DNA of 64,000 nt from Strigamia acuminata. Its lineage: Eukaryota > Arthropoda > Chilopoda > Geophilomorpha > Linotaeniidae. Shown piece by piece: positions 35,943 through 45,193 of the stretch (positions are counted from its first letter, which is position 1; every line of letters starts with the position of its first letter). A program made the translations under genes and the position numbers. The stretch covers positions 24,483,060 to 24,547,059 of the forward strand of contig OX442314.1 of assembly GCA_949358305.1 (NCBI GenBank). The letters run 5' to 3'. A model generated the notes under the pieces. It was not told the DNA's origin and ran no database searches. It saw nothing but the letters and a program-made list of their open reading frames with translations.

Positions 35943-36566
35943 TATCAGAGTAATCGACGCGGAGTAATTTCCCGGTTACTCTCCCGCCAGCCAGGACCGA
36001 GTGGAGTAATTTCCCGGCGATGGATAACCTTTCCTGCGAGATATTTCGATTCAATTCGTTATTGGTTTGACGGAACATTTAAGTCTAACTTAGATGTTGA
36101 TTGCACTCGGGGCAAAAAATAGCTCGGCGCTATTTTAATATATTTTACTTATTTTCATAGTTTTAGTTAAGTTTGTGACTCTAAAATATCATGATTAATT
36201 CCATAGAATTAATATGAATATTTATTCTCACATTGTTACATCTCGCGGTAATTATTGATTACAACAATTATCTGCGATGCGATGTGTGTGACGATACAGA
36301 AAAGTCAACCGCACCTCTCGGATATAACCCACCCAGCCTAACCATTTACACGCCTTTTAGAACCAAACCCCGGACCATTTAGAAGCCAAAGCCATTCATA
36401 GATGACATCTTTTACGTCACAGCAATAAGACCGTTACAAATTCTTATTGCATGACTGAAGCCTTCAAATGATATTATTTCAGGGCTTTTGCCAAACAACT
36501 GTATAGTTTAACTTCTCGTCATTTTAGCCACTTGTAGGCATAGTATTTATATAAGGTTCAAACCGG

Positions 36567-36572
36567 AATAAA
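36567..36572 (+). terminator. Polyadenylation signal AATAAA, element 1 LTR
   Basis: AATAAA 105 bp before the LTR end, followed by a hairpin-like ATGTTTTGAGAAAACAT. In the 3' LTR (48982-48987) this would end the genomic RNA. Confidence 0.6.
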
Positions 36573-36679
36573 TGTTATATGTTTTGAGAAAACATCAGGT
36601 TTGCATATTTTACATTTTCACACAGATAGTTCACACTTTAGTTTAGCAATTGCTATCTCCAGAAGGTAATCGTCACACG

Positions 36680-36697
36680 TGGAGGTTCTACCGAGAT
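36680..36697 (+). promoter_or_regulatory. Primer-binding site, tRNA-Gln type
   Basis: TGGAGGTTCTACCGAGAT starts 2 nt after the LTR. It is complementary to the 3' end of animal tRNA-Gln (ending GGTGGAACCTCCA) except for one position that would be a G-U pair. The tRNA end is recalled, not looked up. Confidence 0.75.
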
Positions 36698-37555
36698 AGG
36701 TTGCATTTTATCGAAGTGAACTCTGTGATCAAAGTGTAAATTGAAAAAATGAATTTTCTTGATTATTTTATATAGATATTATAATTAGAAAATTTCCGAT
36801 TTTTCTCTATAAATTTACTGTGAAATATCCATTTGTTTTCAAAAAATTCTCATTATCTTTTGGAAATATCTGAATTCGAATTTTTGGATTATTTTGAAAA
36901 AAACTCATTATAATTCCGAATCTCTTACGAAAAATCTATTATGATTTTATTGAGTTTCCCAGAATATTCAGCTATATTCTGGAAAATTTCGAAACCTTGA
37001 ATTTTGATCAAAAAACGAATTTGACTAGAAATCCTGCTGACTGAAAAATAAAAGTTAAAGTATTTTATTTTGCTGGTTAAAAACTTGACCAAGTTTCTAT
37101 TGTTCTGTTTTCAATGTTTTTGATTATTATTTTAATCTTTAACAAAGTAAAGAATGTGACAAAGAGAACCACTCACGATGCAGCTCGGAGTAGGTCATCC
37201 AGATGTGACATTGTTGAGAATTTCGGATTAGAAATTATCAGGAATTTGTCAACATCGCCAATCACAGCAGACTGTCTTGACAAAGGAGATTTTCCGGAAG
37301 CTAGTTTGACAACCAATATTCAGCCACACTTGCTTTTCGACAGTGCGACCATCCAGTTGTGCCTTTGTGACCAGTGCCCGTTTGGACCATTCTTGACCAC
37401 GCAATAGGACAGTTTTTCCGAAGCCACTTCAGTTTCAGCAGCTAAGGTTGTATTTTTTCAAATTATTTCTTAGTTTAATATTAAGCGTGTTACATTTACG
37501 CTAGTTCAGTTAAAATCTTATTTTTCCTTGTTGTACGTGTATTTCTTTGAGTATT
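36698..37555 (+). other. 5' leader of element 1
   Basis: 858 bp of AT-rich leader before the gag ATG. It includes an ATG-started 97-codon upstream frame (37114-37407) with a CLCDQC cluster but no known domain; if translated it would work as a long upstream ORF before gag. Encapsidation and splice-donor signals probably lie here but I cannot assign them. Confidence 0.6.
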
Positions 37556-39604
37556 ATGGCCCGTAGACCTGTAAGAGTTCGTGGAACACGAGGAAATCGT
37601 GGAGCACGACGACGTGGTGGTATGTGTGAAACACCAAGAGGAATTGTGGAGTCTGATCTAGAAAGCCAGGGGGAAGAAAATGTTCCTAGAGACGTTTCCA
37701 ACCCAGGTAGTTCTCGAACGGATCCACTATCAGTCCCACATGATTTAGAAGTTTACTGTCGCCATTACCAATTGGAAGTGACGCAGTTTTCCTCTTTGTG
37801 TGAAGCTCAACAATACACGGCGAATAATCATCACGAGAGAAATCGTGTAATTACTCCCGATGTAGTTATAACCAACGAACAAAGTGTTTCTATAGATCGA
37901 ACTGGCCCTCGTTCGCCGGCCACATATCGCTACCAGCAATTGCCTGGATGGCGAATGAATGTTGCTCGTGACGACAATGGGCAGTTAAATTCTTCACTAT
38001 CTGTTCAACCTTTGATTCAGTTACCAACTAGTTCTTGGCGATCGAATTCGGCCGAAAGAATGGGAAATTCCGGACAAGGAAATATTTCTGCGCCAATTTC
38101 CCGAAATTTACCAAGTGCGACGGCTGTAAATAATATTTTACCCGCTCCCACTGGGAATTTGAATGATTCTTTCAGAGTTCCACAGCCTCGAACTAATCTG
38201 TCGGTCCAACCAAGGGGGAGAAATGAAAATTATCAAAATTTTCAATCTCACACCCAATCTGATGGAGATTTTAGGAATTATAGAAATTCCCGCTCTCAAG
38301 GTGGACGAGCTCCGCCGAGAAATCAACGATTTCCCGGAGCTCCTGGTGATCCGCGTGACTCCGATCCTAACTCGAGTAGTGACGAATCTCACGCTGGTGG
38401 AGGGGGAAATTATAACAATAATTTCCACCGACGTAATAATTCTCGTTCTCCACCGCCACCTGATAGACATCAAAATTTTCAAGGAGAGCCAAATCCGCCA
38501 CCCAGAGACCAAGGAAGTCGGTCTACACCCAATTCGAACTCTGCTTCTAATTTGTCGGACGAAAATGTAAAACAAATTATTCAGGGTTTAGTTGGTCAAA
38601 TCCGAAGCCCGAGTAATCCCAGTCAGAATTTTGGAAAAGGAATCGAGATTCCTATTTTTGACGGGAAACAGACAGAGGTTGCGCGATTCCTTGAAATCGT
38701 CAAAGCTGTCGCACTCGGGAAAGGCATCCCTTTAGACGACATGGTACACACTGCTGTACCTGGACGACTATTAGGCCATGCACAACGTTGGTTCCATAAG
38801 CAACGCCATACTTTTAACAGTTGGCGAACTTTCGAAGCCTCTTTTCTCGATTGTTTCGACCTCGTTCCACTTACAAGAGAAAGGCGACTTCTTAATGTAA
38901 AACAACGAGCCGACGAGTCACTTTATAGTTTTCTTCTGCGTTATACGCAAGAACAAGGTGAAGTGCCGCCAGGTGATAAAACTGGACGTGCGCAATTATT
39001 CGACAATTTAACTCAAGAAAGTTTCACGGCGTTATGTACACAAGGAATGTATGGTAACTTTACAGTAGATGACATTCTACAATATGTAGGAGCAAATCGC
39101 TCTAAGTTTGAAAGTTCTCAACTTGCAGCAAAATTGGAGTACGATAATCGAGAGAATCATCCTACTCCCAAACTTCACGAAAAATCTAAGATTTTTCCTT
39201 CTAAAACTTCACTACGTTTAACGCAAACTCAAGATGAAGTTGAAAATGAAGACGAGTCGGAAAATGACGACTCAACTGACGATGGTTCAATGGAGCGATT
39301 ATTTGCCGCCCAGTATGAAAAGACTACTGGAAAATGCTTTTTCTGTCACGAGCCTGGACATTTTAAAAGAGAATGTCCCGCTCTTGCCAAAAAATTAGCA
39401 GGGAAATCAGACTCGTTAAATTCAAATAAAAGATTTAACCACTCTGCTCCCAACCCCGAGTTTAAACGACCCAAACAAAATTGGGTTACGTCAGAAACTT
39501 TAGACTCCAAATTTACTGACTTCCAGAAAAACATGGTTGACCTGTTAATTAAGCATTTACCAGCAGCCACTGAGTCAGTCACTCCCGACGAGACAAAAAA
39601 CTGA
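37556..39604 (+). CDS. gag: Gag polyprotein of element 1
   Basis: Start taken at the ATG 37556 (ATTATGG context); the open frame begins nine bases earlier at a TTG, which I reject as start. The product has 682 residues: an Arg/Gly-rich N-terminus (RRPVRVRGTRGNRGARRRGG), a long Asn/Pro/Ser-rich disordered part, a capsid-like helical domain (around residues 355-540, with the retrotransposon-gag pattern RxLGHAQRWF...SWRTFEASFLDCF), an acidic linker, and a single CCHC zinc knuckle with C594, C597, H602 and C607. It forms the virus-like particle and binds the RNA. The frame ends in TGA directly after the A AAA AAC heptamer; about 80 residues follow the knuckle. Complete and uninterrupted. Confidence 0.93.
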   Translation: MARRPVRVRGTRGNRGARRRGGMCETPRGIVESDLESQGEENVPRDVSNPGSSRTDPLSVPHDLEVYCRHYQLEVTQFSSLCEAQQYTANNHHERNRVITPDVVITNEQSVSIDRTGPRSPATYRYQQLPGWRMNVARDDNGQLNSSLSVQPLIQLPTSSWRSNSAERMGNSGQGNISAPISRNLPSATAVNNILPAPTGNLNDSFRVPQPRTNLSVQPRGRNENYQNFQSHTQSDGDFRNYRNSRSQGGRAPPRNQRFPGAPGDPRDSDPNSSSDESHAGGGGNYNNNFHRRNNSRSPPPPDRHQNFQGEPNPPPRDQGSRSTPNSNSASNLSDENVKQIIQGLVGQIRSPSNPSQNFGKGIEIPIFDGKQTEVARFLEIVKAVALGKGIPLDDMVHTAVPGRLLGHAQRWFHKQRHTFNSWRTFEASFLDCFDLVPLTRERRLLNVKQRADESLYSFLLRYTQEQGEVPPGDKTGRAQLFDNLTQESFTALCTQGMYGNFTVDDILQYVGANRSKFESSQLAAKLEYDNRENHPTPKLHEKSKIFPSKTSLRLTQTQDEVENEDESENDDSTDDGSMERLFAAQYEKTTGKCFFCHEPGHFKRECPALAKKLAGKSDSLNSNKRFNHSAPNPEFKRPKQNWVTSETLDSKFTDFQKNMVDLLIKHLPAATESVTPDETKN

Positions 39605-39635
39605 TTCAGGGGGTTGTTCAAGTTGCCCAACCCCC
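39595..39635 (+). promoter_or_regulatory. -1 ribosomal frameshift signal, gag/pol of element 1
   Basis: The heptamer A AAA AAC (39595-39601) lies in the gag phase X XXY YYZ and is followed at once by the gag stop TGA. Seven nucleotides later comes a perfect 8-bp stem, GGGGGTTG (39609-39616) with CAACCCCC (39628-39635), loop of 11 nt. A -1 slip enters the pol frame, which is open from here to 43881. This is the canonical architecture for -1 frameshifting. Confidence 0.88.
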
Positions 39636-42600
39636 GCTTAAAGAGTTGTTTCCTTTCTCGGAATTGTCAAATGATTTATTTTTACGAAAAGATGAATTTA
39701 AATTAAGACATAAGCCTAGTCATCTCACAGTACCTTATGTCGATGATTCGAAGAATAAACCACCATCGTTGGTCATTTCTTACGAAGCCGTACCTGTCTG
39801 TCGAAAGACTAGCAGCTCTACTGGCGGTGTCGATGAAAATTTAAAAGTCATGACAGACCAACTAGAAAATTTGAGTATTTTCAGTGGAAGCTGGAATGCA
39901 CCCAAGAAACCGCTTGTACCCAAGGTTTTCAAGTTAAGAAAACTTCTTAAACTTGAAAAATGGAACAAGAAAGAACGAAAAGTATTGCTTGGCAAACTTT
40001 GCAATAGCAAATTAATTAATGGTGGCAAAGATGATCCGCGTATGAATGTCCAAATTGGAGGTTTGGATTACAACGCACTAATGGACTCTGGAGCCACCCA
40101 ATGTTTTATTGGAGTACAACTCCTCTCAAACACGGAAATTCCGGTGGAATTCATACAAGAATGTCCCCGGGGAATGCGTGTCTGCGCGGTCGGAATAGAT
40201 CACCGACCTATCGGTCAAGTTTGTCTTTGTGTCAAATGGGCCGATAAAAGGAGAGTTACACCTATGACCTTCATAATTCTACACAAGAATGTATGTGGGT
40301 TAATTTTGGGTCACAATTTTATGCGTAGAACGGGGATAAACCCTAATCCCCGACGAGCAGTGTTCACCTGTGATGACATGCCCGGATGGACAGCCCCGTA
40401 CGAGACCACTGAACTTAACTGTTGCTTAGCAAGCATTAAGACTTTGGGTCTCCAAGGTGAAGGAACTCCCACTTCACCGGACTGGGCAGAAAAACTCGTC
40501 GAAGGCTGCAACAGTTCGGCGGAAGAAAAACAGTTACTCGTAAACGTTCTTGTACAATTAAAAAACGTATTTCGAGACCAACTGGGCTGTACGAAGGTGG
40601 CCAAGCACAGCATCAAGTTTAAACCTGGTGCTACTTGGAAACACCAGCCATATAGAATGTACAATCCGGCCAAGAAGGCGATTATGACGGAATTGGTCGA
40701 GGAGTTGGAGGCCGATGGGTTGATCGAACCTGCCACTGGCCCTTATATAAGTCACCCCGTCATAGTGGCTAAACCCGGCGGGAAGTATCGATTATGTATC
40801 GACTACCGCTGGTTGAATGCGATCACAGAAGTTGATGCAATTCAAATGCCAAGTATTGACCTATTAATTCACCATACTAATCAGGCCAAGTACTTTACAT
40901 CCATTGATTTAACTAAAGGTTATCATCAAATGGAAATGGAGGAGGAGGATAAGAGCAAAACTGCTTTTTACACCCCAAAAGGCAAATTTCAATTCAAGAG
41001 ATTGCCATTTGGTCTTTGTAATGCACCTAGTTCTTTTCAACACCTCATGACTACCGTATTGGGTGACTCTCTATATAAACATGCTCTGGTTTATTTAGAC
41101 GATATAATTATTTTTTCCGACACATGGGAAAATCATTTATTACATATTAAAGACGTACTTGAGAAGTTGGATGCCGCGAATCTAACTATCAATAAAGACA
41201 AGTCAAAATTTGGTCGAACATCATTACGATTTTTAGGCCATTTAATTTCGGAGGGATCTCTTCTTCCAGACCCTGACAAAGTCTCGGCTGTAAGGAATTT
41301 CCCCAAACCGACTTGCTCTAAAGACATTCAAAGATTTGTAGGACTTGCGAATTTTTTCCGAAAATTTATTCCTAACATCGCAAATATTGCTCGTCCATTG
41401 ACCAATATTATGCATGATCAAGCAAAGTTTGTGTGGGATGATCCACAAACAACTGCATTCGAAACTATCAAAGATATTTTGTGTGACAAGGACCAAGCCC
41501 TTCTCCACATGCCAGATATGAATAAGCCTTTTGTCATTTTGACAGATGCTTCTCATTCAGGCTTAGGTGCAGTACTCTGCCAAGATGTCGAATTATTCTG
41601 TGAAAAGAAACAGAAATTAATTATGGTCCCGAAAGCAGTCGCGTACGCCAGTCGAGTGTTACACGGGGCCGAAGTAAGGTATTCTACGCCGGAATTGGAG
41701 TGTTTGGCCGTTGTATGGGCAATCGAGAGATTTCGCCCATATATAGAATACACGACTTTCACTCTCGAGTCCGATGCTAAAGCCCTTAGCTGGTTGATGA
41801 GTACGCCGGAACCATCCGGAAGGTTTGGTCGTTGGGCCGTCAAAATACAATGTGGCGCGTTTAAAATTATTTTTAGACGCGGCGCAATGAACCAAGTAGC
41901 GGACGCATTATCACGCGCTCCACTGTCTGCACTAGACACTCCGGATTATGATTATATCGAACCAGAGGAGATCACCCATTTCTATCCAACTTGGAATGGA
42001 AACAGGTGTGCATCTTTACAAGTGACGGAAACTGAGCGCAAACATTTTCTTACAAATGTTGGCCTTAGTTTAGACTTTTTCTCAGAATCATATAATCCAG
42101 TTAGATTTCATGATTCTGGAGAAAAGGGGGAGGAAGAAGGATGTACAAGAGAAAATTGCAGACATATAGATGTCCACAATTGTAATCACGAAAATGTACA
42201 CACTGCGCTAACAGATATCCTAAAAGTAGTTCCGCCGACGCGAGACGAAATTATCGAAGCGCAGCTTAAAGATCCAGCATGTAGTAAAATCCTTGTTTAC
42301 CTAAAAGGAGACGAAAAATTAAAAAATCGTGTCACGGATAAACATTGGTTAAACGCGATTCGTGGCTACACTCTCGACGAACCGGAAGAAAATAAAGGTG
42401 TTATGCTAATTTATTTTGCTCCGACCGATGAGGAAGAGTTAAACGACTCCGGCAACGGGTTTAAGGCGGTAATTCCACGCTCTCTCGTGAGACGTGCATT
42501 ATTCGCATGCCATGGCCACCCACTTACAGGACATGCCGGCATGAGCAAAACCCTAGATAGAGCAAAACAGATGTATTTCTGGCCTAGAATGAGCAAAGAC

Positions 42601-43881
42601 ACTCGAAACTACGTTCGCAGTTGCACTCATTGCCAACAATACAAACCTAGTCAACACCAAAAGCATCGGGCAAGCTATACACCTCACAACATGACCAACC
42701 CGTGGGAGACTGTAAGCATTGACCTGATGGGACCAAAACCAGCCGGTCGTTCGCAATTAAAATGGATTTTAGTAATCATTGATAATTGTACAAAATGGAT
42801 TGAAGTCTTCCCACTAGCGACTGCATCAAGTGAATGCATCGTTAATAAAATGAGCGAAGTTTTCCACCGTTGGGGATATCCAAAAAAGATAATCTCCGAC
42901 AACGGCAAACAATTCGTGTCAACAATATTTAATGATTTTTGTCGAAAAAATCACGTAGATATTGCTCACATTAGCCCATATCACGCTGCCGCTAATATTA
43001 CAGAGCGGGCTAACAGGACTTTAAAAATGATGTTAGCTTTATACTCGGACATTCACTCTCACTGGCCAAAATATTTAAATTCTTTTGCCTTTGCGATGCG
43101 CACCGCTAAGTCCGAGGCAACAAATTGTTCTCCGATGATTCTTAATACAGGAAGAATCGTTCCTTTGCCATTTGACCCGCGTATTACTAAACACGCCATC
43201 AAATTCGACAAAGAGAATCCCGAAGCCTACGTCTACAGCATTTTAGACGTAATTAGACGTGCACACAGCGAAATGCATCGGAAAATTCAATCGAATTACG
43301 AAAAGCATGATCGACTACATAAAGACAAATATTATATTTGTCAATTTGCCAAAGGAGATCTCGTGTGGAAAGCCACACATATTTTATCAAATAAAGATAA
43401 AGGGATTTCGGCAGGATTCGCTGAGAAACGTGATGGACCTTGGGAAATTACGGCTGTTCTTGGCGGAGGTTCCTACACACTACGTAAGCTTTCTGATAAC
43501 ACGAAAGCAAAAGCGATCAACATACAGGATTTAATGCCTTATATCCCAAGTTACCCGATTGAGGAATGGACATTAGATCAGAAAGTCGGTACCAACGAGT
43601 CACACCCGACTCCAGATTGGATGGCAGGTCAGGTTATTAATTCTCCAGAATTAATAAATGAACCTGTGTCCATGGAAACAGAGGATTTAGTTGAAGAGAA
43701 AGAGGAGGAAACTTCTCAGATTTCTTCTAAAGAGGACGAAACTCCTCAAAATCCGTCTAAAAAGAGGAAAAGATTTCCATCTCCCGTTCGACAGTCTAAA
43801 CGTAGACCCAAGCCGAACACAAAATACGTGACCGATTTTGTACAACTCGTAAATTGTCTAAAACAAGTCAAGTTGGGTTAG
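39595..43881 (+). CDS. pol: Pol polyprotein of element 1 (protease, RT, RNase H, integrase)
   Basis: Read in the -1 frame from the slippery site, 1428 codons without a break; no ATG is needed near the start, and the TTG at 39646 is not a convincing initiator. Protease: DSGA at 40084-40095 and a GLILGHNF flap/C-terminal motif near 40300. Reverse transcriptase: YLDD at 41092-41103. RNase H: LTDASHSGLGA at about 41539, then ELECLAVVWAIE and LESDAK. Integrase: HHCC zinc finger (about 42510-42650), catalytic D at 42721, D at 42898 and E at 43003 (34 residues between the last two). A GPY/F-like module (DGPWEI...GSYTLR) follows, then an acidic/basic tail with KKRKR that could be a nuclear localisation signal. 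No chromodomain seen. Gene order is Ty3/gypsy. Confidence 0.95.
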   Translation, partial: KKLIQGVVQVAQPPLKELFPFSELSNDLFLRKDEFKLRHKPSHLTVPYVDDSKNKPPSLVISYEAVPVCRKTSSSTGGVDENLKVMTDQLENLSIFSGSWNAPKKPLVPKVFKLRKLLKLEKWNKKERKVLLGKLCNSKLINGGKDDPRMNVQIGGLDYNALMDSGATQCFIGVQLLSNTEIPVEFIQECPRGMRVCAVGIDHRPIGQVCLCVKWADKRRVTPMTFIILHKNVCGLILGHNFMRRTGINPNPRRAVFTCDDMPGWTAPYETTELNCCLASIKTLGLQGEGTPTSPDWAEKLVEGCNSSAEEKQLLVNVLVQLKNVFRDQLGCTKVAKHSIKFKPGATWKHQPYRMYNPAKKAIMTELVEELEADGLIEPATGPYISHPVIVAKPGGKYRLCIDYRWLNAITEVDAIQMPSIDLLIHHTNQAKYFTSIDLTKGYHQMEMEEEDKSKTAFYTPKGKFQFKRLPFGLCNAPSSFQHLMTTVLGDSLYKHALVYLDDIIIFSDTWENHLLHIKDVLEKLDAANLTINKDKSKFGRTSLRFLGHLISEGSLLPDPDKVSAVRNFPKPTCSKDIQRFVGLANFFRKFIPNIANIARPLTNIMHDQAKFVWDDPQTTAFETIKDILCDKDQALLHMPDMNKPFVILTDASHSGLGAVLCQDVELFCEKKQKLIMVPKAVAYASRVLHGAEVRYSTPELECLAVVWAIERFRPYIEYTTFTLESDAKALSWLMSTPEPSGRFGRWAVKIQCGAFKIIFRRGAMNQVADALSRAPLSALDTPDYDYIEPEEITHFYPTWNGNRCASLQVTETERKHFLTNVGLSLDFFSESYNPVRFHDSGEKGEEEGCTRENCRHIDVHNCNHENVHTALTDILKVVPPTRDEIIEAQLKDPACSKILVYLKGDEKLKNRVTDKHWLNAIRGYTLDEPEENKGVMLIYFAPTDEEELNDSGNGFKAVIPRSLVRRALFACHGHPLTGHAGMSKTLDRAKQMYFWPRMSKDTRNYVRSCTHCQQYKPSQHQKHRASYTPHNMTNPWETVSIDLMGPKPAGRSQLKWILVIIDNCTKWIEVFPLATASSECIVNKMSEVFHRWGYPKKIISDNGKQFVSTIFNDFCRKNHVDIAHISPYHAAANITERANRTLKMMLALYSDIHSHWPKYLNSFAFAMRTAKSEATNCSPMILNTGRIVPLPFDPRITKHAIKFDKENPEAYVYSILDVIRRAHSEMHRKIQSNYEKHDRLHKDKYYICQFAKGDLVWKATHILSNKDKGISAGFAEKRDGPWEITAVLGGGSYTLRKLSDNTKAKAINIQDLMPYIPSYPIEEWTLDQKVGTNESHPTPDWMAGQVINSPELINEPVSMETEDLVEEKEEETSQISSKEDETPQNPSKKRKRFPSPVRQSKRRPKPNTKYVTDFVQLVNCLKQVKLG

Positions 43882-45189
43882 GACACAATATATTGAAAAT
43901 ATTTTATTTTAAATAAATATTTCCAATCATATTCACGAAGAATTGTTAAATTTTATTAATTAAAAACATTTTTTTTTTTGATGTGGATAAAATTTAACAA
44001 ATGTTTGAGTTATTTTTTACACAAGCTGATTGTATTCAAATTAATCTACGTGTAAACATTTACTTGAAACTGTGTTTCCCCCTTTGGGTTAATAGAAACT
44101 TCGAGATGAGTAATTACAAACCAATCAAATTACTCCTCGAAACTCCCCTTAACCCCTGGTTTGAGATTATCACTCACTTGTTCGCCAAGTTTTGTACTGG
44201 ACTGAAATCAAGGATTATTCTCGACCCTTCGACGCTTTAACGGATTTTCGCTGAAATTTAGTGAGTTAAAATCTAGATGATTTTGAACACTTATCGTTTA
44301 TTTTACTGATTTTTTCATTTGACGAATATCAGTTCAAATTCAGAAATTATCGACACGACGCTGATTATCGAAACCATCTCGTGGACAAAATCGCGAGTAA
44401 GCCTTTCACGAACTCACTAAGTGAATTCCCGGTAAACATTTAAGCAATATTTTGTCAAAATTTATAATATTTTGACATTAATTGACAACATTTATTTTGG
44501 TTAAGCGTTCATTACGGCGGACTTAGAATTCGCACGCGCCGCACAACGTTTTTATCGGCCAACATCGCCGGAACCGAACAGCCCTCGCAAATACGTGAAG
44601 CTAGACATTAAACTAGCCAAGTATACCCTTCTAGGACTACACCTAGTTAGTAAGTGTTTATTTTATGAAAGATAAAATATCTCTTAAGTTCCTTGGAAAT
44701 TGGTGAGCAGACATGTGTTAACAAGTCACGTGTATGATAGGGGCAAACGCCACCAGATGTCGGTAGTAAATTATTTACTCGGACGAATTGTGGAATTATT
44801 CGTACAATTAAAACCATGTAAAATGACTATTGTCGGATGCTAAAAAACACTTACAAAAATATTTTTTTTTAATATTTTTATATGTTTTTTAGTTATTATG
44901 TCGTGTAGATACAAAAATTAGGTTTATTTCATTAAATAAACACTAATTTGAATATTTTATCAGCGATATTGTTTTAAACGATAAAATGAAATTATATGCC
45001 AAGTCGAGAATAATTATTAATCTTAATAATTATTCGACAAATGGAGGAAACACACTAACAAGGGAACTTAAGAATTAATTATGAAATTAATCCAGTTGTT
45101 GGTCGACAATTAATTTAATTTGAAATTAAATTAATTTCCGACGGTTGATTCATGTTCTCAAATAAAATTTATATTTTCTTGAAGATGCA
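43882..45189 (+). other. Spacer between pol and ORF3 with two AT hairpins
   Basis: A 1.3-kb non-coding spacer, unusual in length. An ATG frame of 79 codons (44001-44240) has no recognisable domain. Two perfect hairpins precede ORF3: 13-bp arms at 45008-45020 and 45023-45035, and 14-bp arms at 45108-45121 and 45123-45136. The run TATTTTCTTGAAG just before the ORF3 start could be a splice acceptor for a subgenomic mRNA. Confidence 0.6.
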
Positions 45190-45193
45190 ATGA
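45185..45193 (+). promoter_or_regulatory. Minimal upstream ORF (ATG CAA TGA) overlapping the ORF3 start
   Basis: A two-codon ORF whose TGA shares bases with the ORF3 ATG (ATGA). If the 5' end of the ORF3 mRNA is upstream, ribosomes starting here would stop exactly at the ORF3 start, a layout that fits termination-reinitiation. It could also be accidental. Confidence 0.4.

Larger units (their letters stand above)
35088..36677 (+). repeat. 5' LTR of element 1
   Basis: Begins TGTGACGG and ends CGTCACA, a 7-bp inverted terminus. It matches 47503-49092 at a constant offset of 12,415. Signals: CTCF-like AGATGGCGCT (35143-35152), TATATA (35545-35550), AATAAA (36567-36572), giving a probable R region of roughly 1 kb. 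Two short hairpins (CATAATTC/GAATTATG near 35293; ATTAATTC/GAATTAAT near 36192) are present. Minus-strand frames of 108 and 64 codons recur in both LTRs because the LTRs are identical; no domain supports them as genes. Confidence 0.95.

Noticed and set aside
35383-36078. Minus-strand frames of 108 and 64 codons, repeated at 47798-48493
   Set aside because: They recur only because the LTRs are identical; no domain, and antisense to the LTR repeats.
37547-37549. TTG as the gag start of element 1
   Set aside because: An ATG in good context follows nine bases later at 37556.
39646-39648. TTG as the start of pol
   Set aside because: The frame is open upstream into the slippery heptamer, so frameshift from gag explains expression better than non-AUG initiation.
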